A stretch of DNA of 64,000 nt from Adiantum capillus-veneris (Eukaryota > Streptophyta > Polypodiopsida > Polypodiales > Pteridaceae). The stretch lies in assembly GCA_014529385.2 (NCBI GenBank), contig CM043966.1, positions 93,075,087 to 93,139,086 on the forward strand, in the 5' to 3' direction. Position numbers and translations under genes: made by a program. Shown in pieces: positions 52,290 through 62,349 of this stretch; the stretch's first letter is position 1, and every line of letters starts with the position of its first letter. Below the pieces are notes generated by a model that saw only the letters and a program-made list of their open reading frames with translations, did not search any database and was not told the DNA's origin.

Positions 52290-53857
52290 TGTAACATTTA
52301 ATGGCCTAATAACTTATGTGTAGCGGAAATTAGCATGAACATAGTGGGCATTTCATTAGAATAGATTCCTATTGAGAATTACAAGAGTGCTTGGGTGGAG
52401 AGAGCAACAAAAAGCATAACACCTAGTTAGATAGCATCAACAATACTTTCAAAAGAGAGAGCAATTAAGCTATTGACAACAGTTGAGGACCGGATTTGCA
52501 TGGAGCCGGTCCCCCCTCTAAAAGGCTTTGTATTATGGTTTCTCCCATCAAGAGAGACATTGTACAATACAATTCTTTGTGTTCCTTCAAGACTAGCTAG
52601 TGCAATGAAGATGGAAGCTTCATGCACTAAGCAAAACACTTAATCAAACACAACTTGAATTATCCCCGTTCTCAGACCCAAGACCTCACACACCTTTGAA
52701 GATGGTGAGAGCTAGTAGGGTATGAGAGTAGATTGAGAGGAAGAAGGAGTATCTTACGAGAAAGATGTACATCTCCTCACATAATCACTCATATTAGCAT
52801 AGCTTAGCTTAGTAATTAGCTTGGTAGAGAAGATGAGCATGCATTGAAGCTTGGCTCTTGGTTGGATTTGCATCCACATGCCAAGAGAGTGTTGATGTAG
52901 GCTTCTATCTCACAAGCTTGGAGTAGGTGATGAGCTCTCCATTAAAGCTTGGGAGGAGATAGAGTATTCTTTATTCACACATGGTCAAGTGTGAGTGTGT
53001 GTGTGTCAATACCAAGCAAAAATCAGCCCCCCCTCTCTCTTGGGCGAGCCCTTCCTGCTAAATTGGTCTGGCTTTTGCCTCATTGGACCTCCCCAAGTCA
53101 AGCCAATGGGTGTTAAGCAGCATAAGTGATAGCCTTCTGACATGTGTCCCCCTTTCCCCTTTTGTGAGAGCTTTAGGTAATTAAATAATTAAACTAAACT
53201 CTCATTGGACCCCTTTGCCTCCTGGCCAATAGGAATCAGGCAAGCCATTGGCTCCTGAATGCTCATTGGACCCCTTGGGAGACTGCCCAATAGTCTTCTA
53301 GGAGACTTAATTCTCATTGGTTTCTTTTATTAAATGTTTTAAAATTAATTAAACTAGATTTACTCTAGCTTAATTCTCATTGGTCCACTTCAAGGGTCTT
53401 CCAATAGGAATTGGGCACCCCTTGTGGGCATCTAGCCTAGGGAGCTGACATGTGTCCCTAATTCCCTTTGTGTAAAGGGAGCCTGTGTGTGTGTGTGTGT
53501 GGCTTTCTCTCTCATCCCCTACTAAATGGGCTCGCCCCCTCCTTTGTAGGCTTTGAAGAAGACTTTTGTACACACACTAAGCATCCAATTTTCCCTAGGG
53601 TTGACCTTTTGGACACAACCTTTGAATTTTGGAACCTTAGCATTTTGGAAGTCTTAATGGGCTGAACCTTAGGGTCTTTTTAGCCCATTGTTGCACATGG
53701 CTCTTTTGCAGATGCCCCCCCCTTTGGATCCCTACTGTGGCTGGTCTGCTAGCTTAACCAATATTCTAGCTTTTTCTCCCCTGGCCTTCCCCACATTAAA
53801 TGATCAGTTTAATATGAGAAAATCATTTAGGAGAATTAGATATTGATTATTATGACA
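52290..53857 (-). repeat. 5' LTR of copy A2
   Basis: 1568 bases. On the plus strand it starts tgtaacattt and ends attattatgaca; on the minus strand it therefore runs TGTCATAATAATC...AAATGTTACA, matching the ends of the element A 3' LTR. Internal similarity is patchy but clear, for example the segments equivalent to cccatcaagagagac and gatggaagctt. Confidence 0.87.
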
Positions 53858-53883
53858 TAGTTAAAACATAGATTACCTTTTGT

Positions 53884-54471
53884 ATGCATTGTGATGAGAT
53901 GTTTAATGGTATAGTTATGGAAAACACTAATACCAACGTCATCGTTGAGACTGGATCCGATGGAATTGAGGCCACTCCTCCAAGGATTTCCAATGTTCGA
54001 GCAGCAAAGAGAAGTGCTCACATTGTTGGATCTTCTTCTGCTCATCCAGTGGTACATGATGGGATTGAGCAACTCTTGGTAGCAATGCGGGAGTTCTTTG
54101 CTCGAGTTGAGTGTAGGCAGTTGGAATTTGAAAGGCACTTAGAGGCTCTTTTGGATGTGACTCAACAAACCAATGGCCAACAATTTTCACAACTTCGGAA
54201 TGAGGTGCATTTATGTACACAACGTTTTGATGAGGAAATGACTCACATTGAGCAGAACCAGTTTGACATGCTGGTACGCCTAGAGCAACAACAATTTGAA
54301 TCGGTACAAAACTCATACTTGACCGATAGGGAATACCAAATTCAGATTGATGCACTTAAGGAGCATGTTCGTGCTCTTGTAGGAGAGGTGACAAGGCTCA
54401 AAGTCCACTTGAACCGAATGAATGTGATTATAACAAAGATGGCTCGAGCTTCTGATGCCCGTACCATATAA
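53884..54471 (+). CDS. Unknown coiled-coil protein or exon
   Basis: 195 codons from ATG to TAA, ordinary composition, no internal break. After a low-complexity N terminus the chain is almost all helix with heptads: IEQLLVAMREFFARVECRQL, FERHLEALLDVTQQ, QQFSQLRNEVHLC, ALKEHVRALVGEVTRLKVHL. No domain was recognised. It starts 26 bases after the outer edge of the A2 LTR, so an upstream part may have been displaced by that insertion; a second in-frame ATG (53917, MENTNTNV) is an alternative start. It could be part of an unidentified transposon or a host gene exon. Confidence 0.45.
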   Translation: MHCDEMFNGIVMENTNTNVIVETGSDGIEATPPRISNVRAAKRSAHIVGSSSAHPVVHDGIEQLLVAMREFFARVECRQLEFERHLEALLDVTQQTNGQQFSQLRNEVHLCTQRFDEEMTHIEQNQFDMLVRLEQQQFESVQNSYLTDREYQIQIDALKEHVRALVGEVTRLKVHLNRMNVIITKMARASDARTI

Positions 54472-54939
54472 GTGCCTTTATTCTTGGTGGCTACGATGAA
54501 TAATTCAAGCACTTACTTCTGTGTAATGTACTAAAGCATACACTGCGTTGAACTGTGTTGGTAGAGTTATGTAATGACCATGTTTTTTGTTTGGCATTAT
54601 GGTCATGTTGCTTTGTGTGCATCACATAAACGTGTAGATTTTACTTAGCCTAATATTTTAGGTTTTGGTTTAGATGATCTTTGTATCAAAACAATGTGAA
54701 GTACTACCTTTGTGAGTTGAAAAATGTAAGGTCATTAAAAAAGAGGCTTCAAGTACTATATCTGTGTTTGCATGCTTAGGATATGGCACTCTTTGATAAG
54801 GTGAGCTTCATGGTCGAGATGATGTACTTAGAAGCTCGATAGATTCCAGGTTATTTTTTATACTGTTTGAATCTCTTTGTAACATTTGTCTTTGGAATTA
54901 CGATAGAATTTTTTTTACTTTTGTAGAATTGGTATGTTT

Positions 54940-55393
54940 TCTACAGTCCCAAATAATTGGGTAGCGCCTTTCAAACCCCATGAGATTGTCATGACCATTG
55001 TAGATGACTCCAGACAAGGGTAATGCATGTTATATTATTTTTAGTAGGTCTTTGGGTGCAATGATGATATGTATATGGTTGAAGTTTGTCTCATGTTTGT
55101 AAGCAGTAGAGTTCCTCCTATGGAATGTTTTGCATTGGAAATCATGGAGTAGTCTATTGAACATTATGATGTGCATCCACAAGGAATATATGATGTAAAC
55201 CTTGTGGAAGAATCAAATGAATGGTGGACGATAGAGTTTGTGGGATTTCATTTGCAAGAAGGTTGGACAATGCATGATAGGTATAAGGAATTTGGCTATT
55301 GCTACTGTTATTATCTGCCACCAACTGCGACTCCACCAAGGCATCCATTGTATGATAATGGTATGCCACTGCCTGTTTCATTCGTTCTCTAAT
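54940..55393 (+). pseudogene. Protein-like fragment of unknown family
   Basis: After a possible splice acceptor (ttttctacag, about 54937-54946) the reading VPNNWVAPFKPHEIVMTIVD is open to 55023. Further on, after a TAG near 55153, 55171-55393 reads GIYDVNLVEESNEWWTIEFV, GFHLQEGWTMHDRYKEFGY and ends at TAA. The Trp/Tyr-rich, aromatic composition looks like real protein, but I cannot name it. Confidence 0.25.
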
Positions 55394-56113
55394 AGTTTTG
55401 GTATTTTGCATGGAATATAGTATGAATTACATATTTTGTTGAAGGTCCATTGGCATCACATTTGAACTTATTTGTTTAAAAAAAAAAACATTGAGAATGT
55501 CAAAATTAGGCGTTGCCTTTTCTTTTAGATTTTTATATTTGTGTTGCAGATGCTTTCGTAAATTGCAACCATTACAAATGCTTTTTTAGTTTACTTTGTA
55601 TGCATAAATGAGTGAGTAAAACTAAAGTTCCGCCATAGATTTAAGAGGTTCAATGGCATTGATGGGAGTATTTTCTGCTATGTACCACTATTGGTCACAT
55701 ACTTTAGTTGTGGTTCAATTGTCTTTGCACTTTTCATTGTCATAAGAAGTTGACTTTACATTACAAATGATTAATTGATTGAAAGAAATACGATAGACGA
55801 TGGAAAACCATAATACCCCTCAAAAATATTTTTGATGTCATGAGCTTCACAATGAAGCACTCATACATAGAGACTACTTGAATGTTTCCTCGAGAGGAGG
55901 AAAGATATTTATCAAGATTGTAGCATCTTCTTCTTGGTCTCAGCATCCCCAGGTCACATACTAACCTAGTTAGATACTATCGTAGCTCTTGAGTCTTTGC
56001 TCCCCTGGACATTTAGACATAACTGCCCACGTGGAAATTTTTTATGAGGCCATGACCACTGGTCTTCTCAGGAGCTTGTGAAAACACAGGCGCACACAAG
56101 CAGGAAGATAGCG
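55394..56113. other. Spacer upstream of the TRAPPC13 start
   Basis: AT-rich, no ORF of note; it probably contains the promoter and 5' UTR of the next gene. Confidence 0.4.
56032..56037. promoter_or_regulatory. G-box (CACGTG)
   Basis: gcccacgtggaaa lies about 80 bases upstream of the TRAPPC13 ATG. The CACGTG core is the binding site of plant bZIP and bHLH factors. Use in this gene is inference. Confidence 0.4.
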
Positions 56114-56584
56114 ATGAGTGGAGGTAGCGGGCATTCGCTGGCCTTTAGGGTAATGAGGCTGTGCAGGCCGGCCTTTCAGGTGGATTTGCCCATGCGGATA
56201 GATCCCCTTGATCTCATGGTAGGAGAAGACTTTCTGCAGCATCCGCCATCTGCCCTTCAATTCTCCTCTTTGCTCTCCTCCCCTTCCTTTACTGCAAAAG
56301 AGGATGGATACTGGCGCAGATTGGAACTCGAAGAACCCTCTGATGCCATGGGCCTCACAGGCCTTCTTGTTCTTCCCCAGGCCTTTGGGTATGCTTCCAA
56401 TCCTGCATCTTTTATCCTCCTCAACAAAACGCAATGACATCTACGTGAGCCTTGCAAGTAAATGGAGCTTGAACTAACCTCTACTTCTCGTTCTTGCAGC
56501 TCCATTTACCTTGGTGAAACCTTTTGTAGCTACATTAGCGTCGCCAATCACACAAGATATGATGTACGGGATGTTGTTATCAAG
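56114..56584 (+). CDS. TRAPPC13: TRAPP complex subunit 13 homologue, exons 1 and 2
   Basis: Exon 1 (56114-56388) reads MSGGSGHSLAFRVMRLCRPA, FQVDLPMRIDPLDLMVGEDF, then SDAMGLTGLLVLPQAFG; it ends at GG|gtatgc. A 111-base intron ends in cttgcag, and exon 2 (56500-56584) reads SIYLGETFCSYISVANHTRY, DVRDVVIK, then ag|gtaaga. Phase is kept across the junction. These are the conserved N-terminal features of TRAPPC13 (DUF974), a subunit of the TRAPP tethering complexes acting in ER-Golgi and post-Golgi traffic. An ATG 36 bases upstream (56078) is in frame, but homologues begin near the chosen start. The next exon, expected to begin A-E-I-Q-T-E-like, was not found before 64000; either the second intron is over 7 kb and filled with elements, or the gene is broken. 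Confidence 0.85.
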
Positions 56585-57035
56585 GTAAGAATGCTCCATC
56601 AAATTCATCGTCTTTTACACACATTCTACCATCCAATTATGTTCAAAGAATAGCAGCCATCTTGCTAATTGGACAAAAAAGTCAGAATGTTCATCTGCTC
56701 ATGAAAAAAAGACAAGTAGTATTGATACTTAATTTGAAAATCTGAAGGGAAGGAGACAAAAAGGTCATAAATCCATAATCGGAGCACAAGATTTGGCGAT
56801 GAACTCAAAGGGAGAGAGACAAAATAATGAAAAAGAGCAATAAAGCTACTGCTATAATGAGATTTAGTGATCAATGACAAGGTCTACGACAATACGAGGG
56901 GGACGGGGTCATTTTTGTAGAAGAGTGATTGGGGGTAGGGTCATTTTAATAGAAAAATGACTTTGGATAGGGCACCTCATGTTGATAAAGAGAATGATAA
57001 AACAGGATGTTTTCATTTGTAAAGAAAAGTTGCTC

Positions 57036-57104
57036 ATACAACCATGAGATGCAGTATCACAAATGGGAACGCACACGAACAATTAATAGGCTGAAAATAA
57101 ATAG

Positions 57105-57149
<45 letters not shown>

Positions 57150-57990
57150 CGAGAGAGTGTTGGGACCAAAAGATGGGCTGATCCCCCTCCCTCCCAAAAG
57201 AGAATCTTTATCAATAGAGAAAATCTTTTACAAGCACAAGAACCGGAGTGAACCTCTCCGTTCTAGATCTCAGACTCGACGGTCATTTTCCCTCTCGTTC
57301 GGGAACTCGAGAGACTAGATCTCTACTTAGATACTTTCTAGTTTGCTCTCATAGCATGGGAGCTCTGCAAACCGTTTGGGATTCTGTTTTTGGAATCCTT
57401 CGAGCGTAGGTTGAAGCTTCCTTGCTCCAGCCTCAAAGGTAGAGTACGTGCAAAACATGAAGACTAAAGCAAACATTGATAGAACTTAGATACAAATTGT
57501 CACATGTTGTGCGACTCCGAAAGCAACCTTCGATTGTAAACTTGTAGCAATTGAACGTAGCGAACAATTGCTGGGTCAACGCGGCCTCAGCTTCTTTTCT
57601 CCAACATGCACTGCCAAAATCTGAGTTTAAAAGGAGGTTTTGGAGGTAGGTTATTTGGAAGAGTTTTAGTGAAACAGTTCTTGTACCGTTCAAATGTCAC
57701 ATCCTTCGATGGGTGCCATCAAAAATGATTCTCGATCTTTGTTCTTGCCAATCCGAAGATTAAGTTGTCCTTGCACAGGAGTTGAATTGGTAGTCAACCC
57801 TTGAAATGCAAATCCGGATGTGATTGGAGTGCCCAACTAATCAAGTGTAAGGCACAAACGCTCTATGGTATCAAGAGAGATGAAGTTGTTTGTAGATCTA
57901 GGATCATAGAGAATTAGTACTCATTGGTTGTTAGAGATTCCAGCCAATCTGTTGGAAAGACGCGAATGACGAGTTCTTACATGGCTCGTA
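57036..57990 (-). mobile_element. Family E gypsy relic, minus strand (protease fragment plus LTR end)
   Basis: On the minus strand, 57990-57700 reads LYDPRSTNNFISLDTIERLC and GQLNLRIGKNKDRESFLMAP with stops, a decayed gypsy protease. From about 57420 to 57036 the sequence resembles the last 300 bases of the family E LTR, including gttcttgtgcttgtaaaa, ccatcttttggtccc and an end like cccatttgtgata. Everything between protease and LTR is deleted. A GA tract (57112-57146) is in it. Confidence 0.6.
57112..57146. repeat. (GA)n microsatellite
   Basis: About 35 bases, at the place where intact family E LTRs carry a CT-rich stretch. Confidence 0.9.
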
Positions 57991-58206
57991 TGGTGAAGGA
58001 TATCTTCGAGGTACTAGAGGAAAGACATGAACCGGTGAGGTAAGTATTGAATTATTGATTTTTTTTCAAATTTAATTTTGAAGTTCTCTTTTGAGAAAGG
58101 ACTAGCTCAACTCACCATTGAGCAAGATTTAGAATCTTTCCGATTTTTCCCCGGTAGTTCAGTTGAACCTCTACAGTTGAGGACAACTGTTTATAAGTGA
58201 GAGGGA

Positions 58207-59018
58207 TGTTGCTAAATTGGCTTTATCTGACAGAAAAATAATTCTAAATGAATTATTGGATTTATAAGTGAGAGGCTTTTCTTGCTTGGAACGCAAAGGA
58301 AAAATATTTCTAAATGAATTATTGGAATTTTAAGTGAGAGGGTTTTTCTCACTGGAGACCTCCGAGTACAGAGTATTCCTAGTGCGTCATTCAGAGTAAT
58401 GACGAGAGCACTGTGAAAGGGAATATCTGTAAGGCCACTAGGAATGGGTACTTCTAATGCGTCACATCGGATGGGTGGCAGGGAGCATCGGGAAGATACT
58501 CGGGAAGAAGTGTCTGACCATCCAGGAATGGACATCTTTGATGCGTCATAGGATGGGTGACATAGAGCATCGCGAAGGAGATTGTACCGGAAGTACGGTA
58601 GGAAAGGATTGGGTGATGGTATTCCTGATGCGTCACAAGGTGGGTGACAGGTGCATCGGAAAGGGGATATTCATAGTTGAGAGGAAATTCCGAACTGTGT
58701 TAGAATTGTGCACAAGGAAAAGCAAGCACTTGAATGATGGGTTCAAAGAAAACTTTGAGGAAAAATAGATGCTTCTTGAGAAAGCGGGATTGCTTTTCGG
58801 GAAAGCAGATGCTTTCTCGCGAGGAAGTCTATGTCTGCATTGCAACTGTGCATGTGATTGCATCCAGGGACGCCTGGGAAGTGCTATGAAAGCATTGTTT
58901 TTAACTTATAAGGTTTTATTGAGTTTTTGGGCAGATTCAGACTATTTTTAAAATACACCGGCCGCCCACTTAATAAGTGGGCAACCATCTGATAAATAAG
59001 GCAATAGATCAACCAACG

Positions 59019-59068
<50 letters not shown>

Positions 59069-59081
59069 CTTGCAGAATAGC

Positions 59082-59115
<34 letters not shown>

Positions 59116-60211
59116 GGCCACGATCTTTACGCGAGCAGCTATTGGTGCCCGTGGCCGGGAGCTATAAAAGCATCACATGCCCTCACTGAAAGGGGAGGAT
59201 CAGTTTTTGCAAGAAGGAGATGCTGCTGCAGATTTCATCCGCAAAGAAGACGTTGCCGGTGATGCTCATGGCTGCCCCAAGTGTACCAAATGTCGCCAAG
59301 ACCGAGTGCGCGAGTTCCCTCGCGAAGAAGTGCCTACGGAGCGTGTTTCCATTGCAAAAAGCTGCTGTTTTTCTCTGTTTTCAGCCCATAAACGTCGTAG
59401 ACGGGGCTGATTTACGAGAAGGAACCCGAGAACACACCTCTTTTGTGTGTAGGATTGGAAGAGAGGATTTTCTATGTAGAAATCTCTTCCGGGGAATTGC
59501 TTTTCGAGAACTGAGTTGCGTTTCGAGCGTAGGTAACGATTTTCAGGTTATGAACTCTGAGTATTTGTTTGCAGGCCTACTTCCTCTTAGTGAGGGAGTA
59601 GGAGCAGAGGAAGGCATGAGCCTCTGCACGAGAAAGCGCTCTTAGGAACTAGAGCCAGATCAGCCCAAGGGTTTCGTACCCAAGTTGGGGAAGTAGATCC
59701 ACGGATCGGAGAGAGGTAGTCTCTCGAGTTGTGATCTGGAAGTTGAGATTCCCAAGTAAGGACTTCGTGTCCGGGAAAGTAGAGTTGTTTTGCGAGAAGA
59801 GGACTCTGGAAACAGAGTTAGAAAAGAGTTGCAGGGATGCCATGCCTCGAGTCTGGAAGGTGAGATCCAGAGGTGAGAACCTTGATTCTTGAGGATTTGG
59901 AATAAGGAACGGAAGTTCCTTGGAATAGGGTTTTGCTCTAGGAATAGGAAGCCTCGGCTTCTGGGAACCATCAAGTCTTATTCTAGAACGAGCGTGGTAA
60001 TACGTTCGGTTCAAGTGCTTGTATAGACTTCTCCTCAGTAATAAAGATACTATTACGGGGGGACTAGCCCATCTTCTGGTCCCAGTAATGTGTCGATCTT
60101 CTCACTCTCTATCTCCCTCTCTATCTATTTCTCTCTATATCCTCTGGCTTCAGTATTAAATCCTATTTATTCGAATGTATTTTGTATTGTTATGCGCTCC
60201 CGTTTGTGACA
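58207..60211 (+). repeat. Family E LTR 1 (about 2.0 kb)
   Basis: Starts TGTTGCTAAATTGGCTTTAT and ends GCGCTCCCGTTTGTGACA, like LTR 2 at 60864-62349. It is preceded by a purine run (gtgagaggga), which may be a PPT, and is not followed by a PBS, so it is a solo LTR or the 3' LTR of a mostly deleted element. It contains four gcgtca elements (see 58384-58650), a CT run (59021-59063), about 30 A (59085-59114) and a TATA box (gctataaaagc, 59161-59171). It is about 500 bases longer than LTR 2, mainly in its last third. Confidence 0.8.
58384..58650 (+). promoter_or_regulatory. Array of TGACG-type motifs in the U3 of LTR 1
   Basis: gcgtcattcagagtaatgac (58384 on), aatgcgtcacatcggatggg (58457), gatgcgtcataggatgggtg (58540) and gatgcgtcacaaggtgggtg (58626) recur about every 75-90 bases, each with a following gtgaca or gcatcggg word. 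TGACG is the core bound by plant bZIP factors of the TGA/as-1 type. The array is kept in LTR 2 at about 61037, 61108, 61180 and 61270. Confidence 0.5.
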
Positions 60212-60392
60212 CGTAGTGTCTCTTTCAATATATTAGTGAGCTCCCCAAAAGGTCTCTTGGGATCCTCTATCATAAGCGTTTGTAGATACCATCTATGTAG
60301 ACAAAATGAGTCTCTGAAGTAAAAGTATATCGGGTATGCGCAGGTGTCTGTGCTAGTCGAGCTGTGCTAATCTAGAATGAGACGGTAAACGT

Positions 60393-60447
<55 letters not shown>

Positions 60448-60863
60448 ACGGCAGAGTTCAGTTCCCAGATGCACTGGTCTCAAAGGTTGGCGCCCCTTCC
60501 GGTGTTTTTTATTGTGTCACAACGGTATAACTCCCAAGGGTCTTTGCTCTCAGACTTTGCAGAGTGAGGCCCTAATGGCTCTTATAAAGAGTACAAGGGT
60601 TGCCCAAAAGAAGAGCCCCAAAAGCTCTTCACCCAAAAGCACAAAAGCCCAAAAGCATCTGCTCGCAAAAGCTAGCGCTTAAAACTGCAAAATCTGCCAA
60701 CGTAATTTGCGGAAATCCGAACATCTTGCCACGTGGAAACACCAACGCAAAACGTGAACAATCCGTATGGTCCCACATGTCAGTGCGTTTTACGAAAATC
60801 AACTCCAGATTTCAAGCTTTGGGTTCTTAGGGTTTTAGCCTTTAGGCCCCACGGCTGGTGGTT
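60212..60863. other. Spacer between the two family E LTRs
   Basis: About 650 bases, with an AG tract at 60397-60447 and no ORF of note. It is too short to be an internal region between a 5' and a 3' LTR, and the PBS lies after LTR 2 instead. Confidence 0.6.
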
Positions 60864-62349
60864 TGTTGCTAAATTGGCTTTATCTGATAGAAAAATAATT
60901 CTAAATGAATTATTGGATTTATAAGTGAGAGGGTTTTCTCGCTTGGAACATCAAAGAAAAATAATTCTAAATGAATTATTGGAATTTTAAGTGAGGGTTT
61001 TTCTCACTGGAGACATTCGAGTACAGAGTATTCCGAGTGCGTCATTCAAAGTAATGACGATAGCACTGTGAACGAGAATATCTGTAAGGCCACCAGGAAC
61101 AGGTACTTCTGATGCGTCACATCGGATGGGTGACAGGGAGCATCGGGAAGAAGTATCCGACCATCTGGGAACGGACATCTCTGATGCGTCATAGGATGGG
61201 TGACATAGAGCATCGTGAAGGGGATTGTACCGTAAGTTCGGTAGGAAAGGATTGGGTGATGGGTATTCCTGATGCGTCACAAGGTGGGTGACGGGTGCAT
61301 CGGAAAGGGGATATCCATAGTCGAGTGGAAATCCGAACTGGAAAGAGGAATACGCGTAAAGACGCAAGCACAAGAATAAAGATGGGTTCTGAGAAGCTTT
61401 TCTTAAAAAGCGGAAAATTTGAACGAGTTTTCCGGGAAGAGCAAACGCTTTCCCGCGAGGAATCTATGTTGCATTGCATTCGTGCATGTGGTTGCATCCA
61501 AGGACGCCTGGGAAGTGCTGTGAAAGCATTGATTTTAACTTATAAGGTTTTATTGAGTTTTTGGGCAGGTTCATACCAATTTTAAAAATATGCCGGCCGT
61601 CCACTTAATAAGTGGGCAGCCACTTTGAAAATAAAGCAACAAAACCAGCCAGCGAATTCTCTCTCCCTATTTCGGGTAGAATAGAAAAAAAAAAAAAAAA
61701 AAACGGCCGCGATCTCTCCGCGAGCAGCCATTCGTGCCGTGGTGAAGGAGCTGTAAAAAAGCACCACATGCCCTCACCGAAGGGAGGTGGCCAGCGCTAG
61801 CAAGAGAAGACTCTGCCGCCAGAAGACGCGAGAGATCGCGAGACTACGAAGCACGGAAGTCGCTTTTCTCGCGCAAGAGCGACAGGTACCTATTGTGGAT
61901 TCGCCATACGAATTGTTGTCGTGTGTTTGCGTGTGTGTTTGTAGGTACTTCATCGCGAAGGAGAAGCGAGAAGGCTTCGGCCTACGCTTGGGAATTCCGG
62001 AAACGGAATTCAGAAATTGTCTGCGGAGTCTCAACTCCGAGTACAGACGGAAAAAGGATTGAGAGCTTGTCTCTCGGATTTCCCTTACGGGAAGGAACGA
62101 CCATCGAGTTAGAGATTTAGAACGGAGGGGTTTTCTCGGGTTCTTGTGCTTGTAAAAAGATTCTCCCTAATAAAGAATTCTCTTTAAGGGGGGGGGACCA
62201 GCCCATCTTCTGGTCCCCAGTACTGTGTCGATCTTCTCACTCTCTCTCTCTCTATCTATTTCTCTCTATATCCTTTGGCTTCAATAATAAGAGATAAATT
62301 CTATTTATCTGAGTATATTTTATATTGTTATGCGCTCCCGATTGTGACA
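60864..62349 (+). repeat. Family E LTR 2 (5' LTR of an element running off the right edge)
   Basis: 1486 bases, starting TGTTGCTAAATTGG and ending GCGCTCCCGATTGTGACA, followed after one base by an iMet PBS. A TATA-like region (gctgtaaaaaagc, about 61750) is a weakened form of that in LTR 1. An A run of about 19 lies at 61684-61702, and a G run of 9 at about 62191-62199. The short repeats with gcgtca are present as in LTR 1. Confidence 0.85.

Larger units (their letters stand above)
48734..53857 (-). mobile_element. Chromodomain Ty3/gypsy copy A2, truncated in RNase H
   Basis: On the minus strand: 5' LTR (53857-52290), PBS, gag N-terminal ORF, gag-PR-RT ORF, then the homology to element A stops in the first part of RNase H at about 48734, where a CA microsatellite begins. 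No integrase, chromodomain or 3' LTR is present. Its RT and gag frames are open, unlike element A. tagtt follows the LTR outside (53858-53862), but no second copy of a target duplication can exist. Confidence 0.9.

Noticed and set aside
58384-58650. CRISPR-like or satellite interpretation of the regularly spaced gcgtca repeats
   Set aside because: The repeats are imperfect, lie inside an LTR and recur in the second LTR; the context is a plant genome.
60212-60863. Short internal region of one element between family E LTRs 1 and 2
   Set aside because: No PBS follows LTR 1, no PPT precedes LTR 2, and a PBS and gag follow LTR 2.
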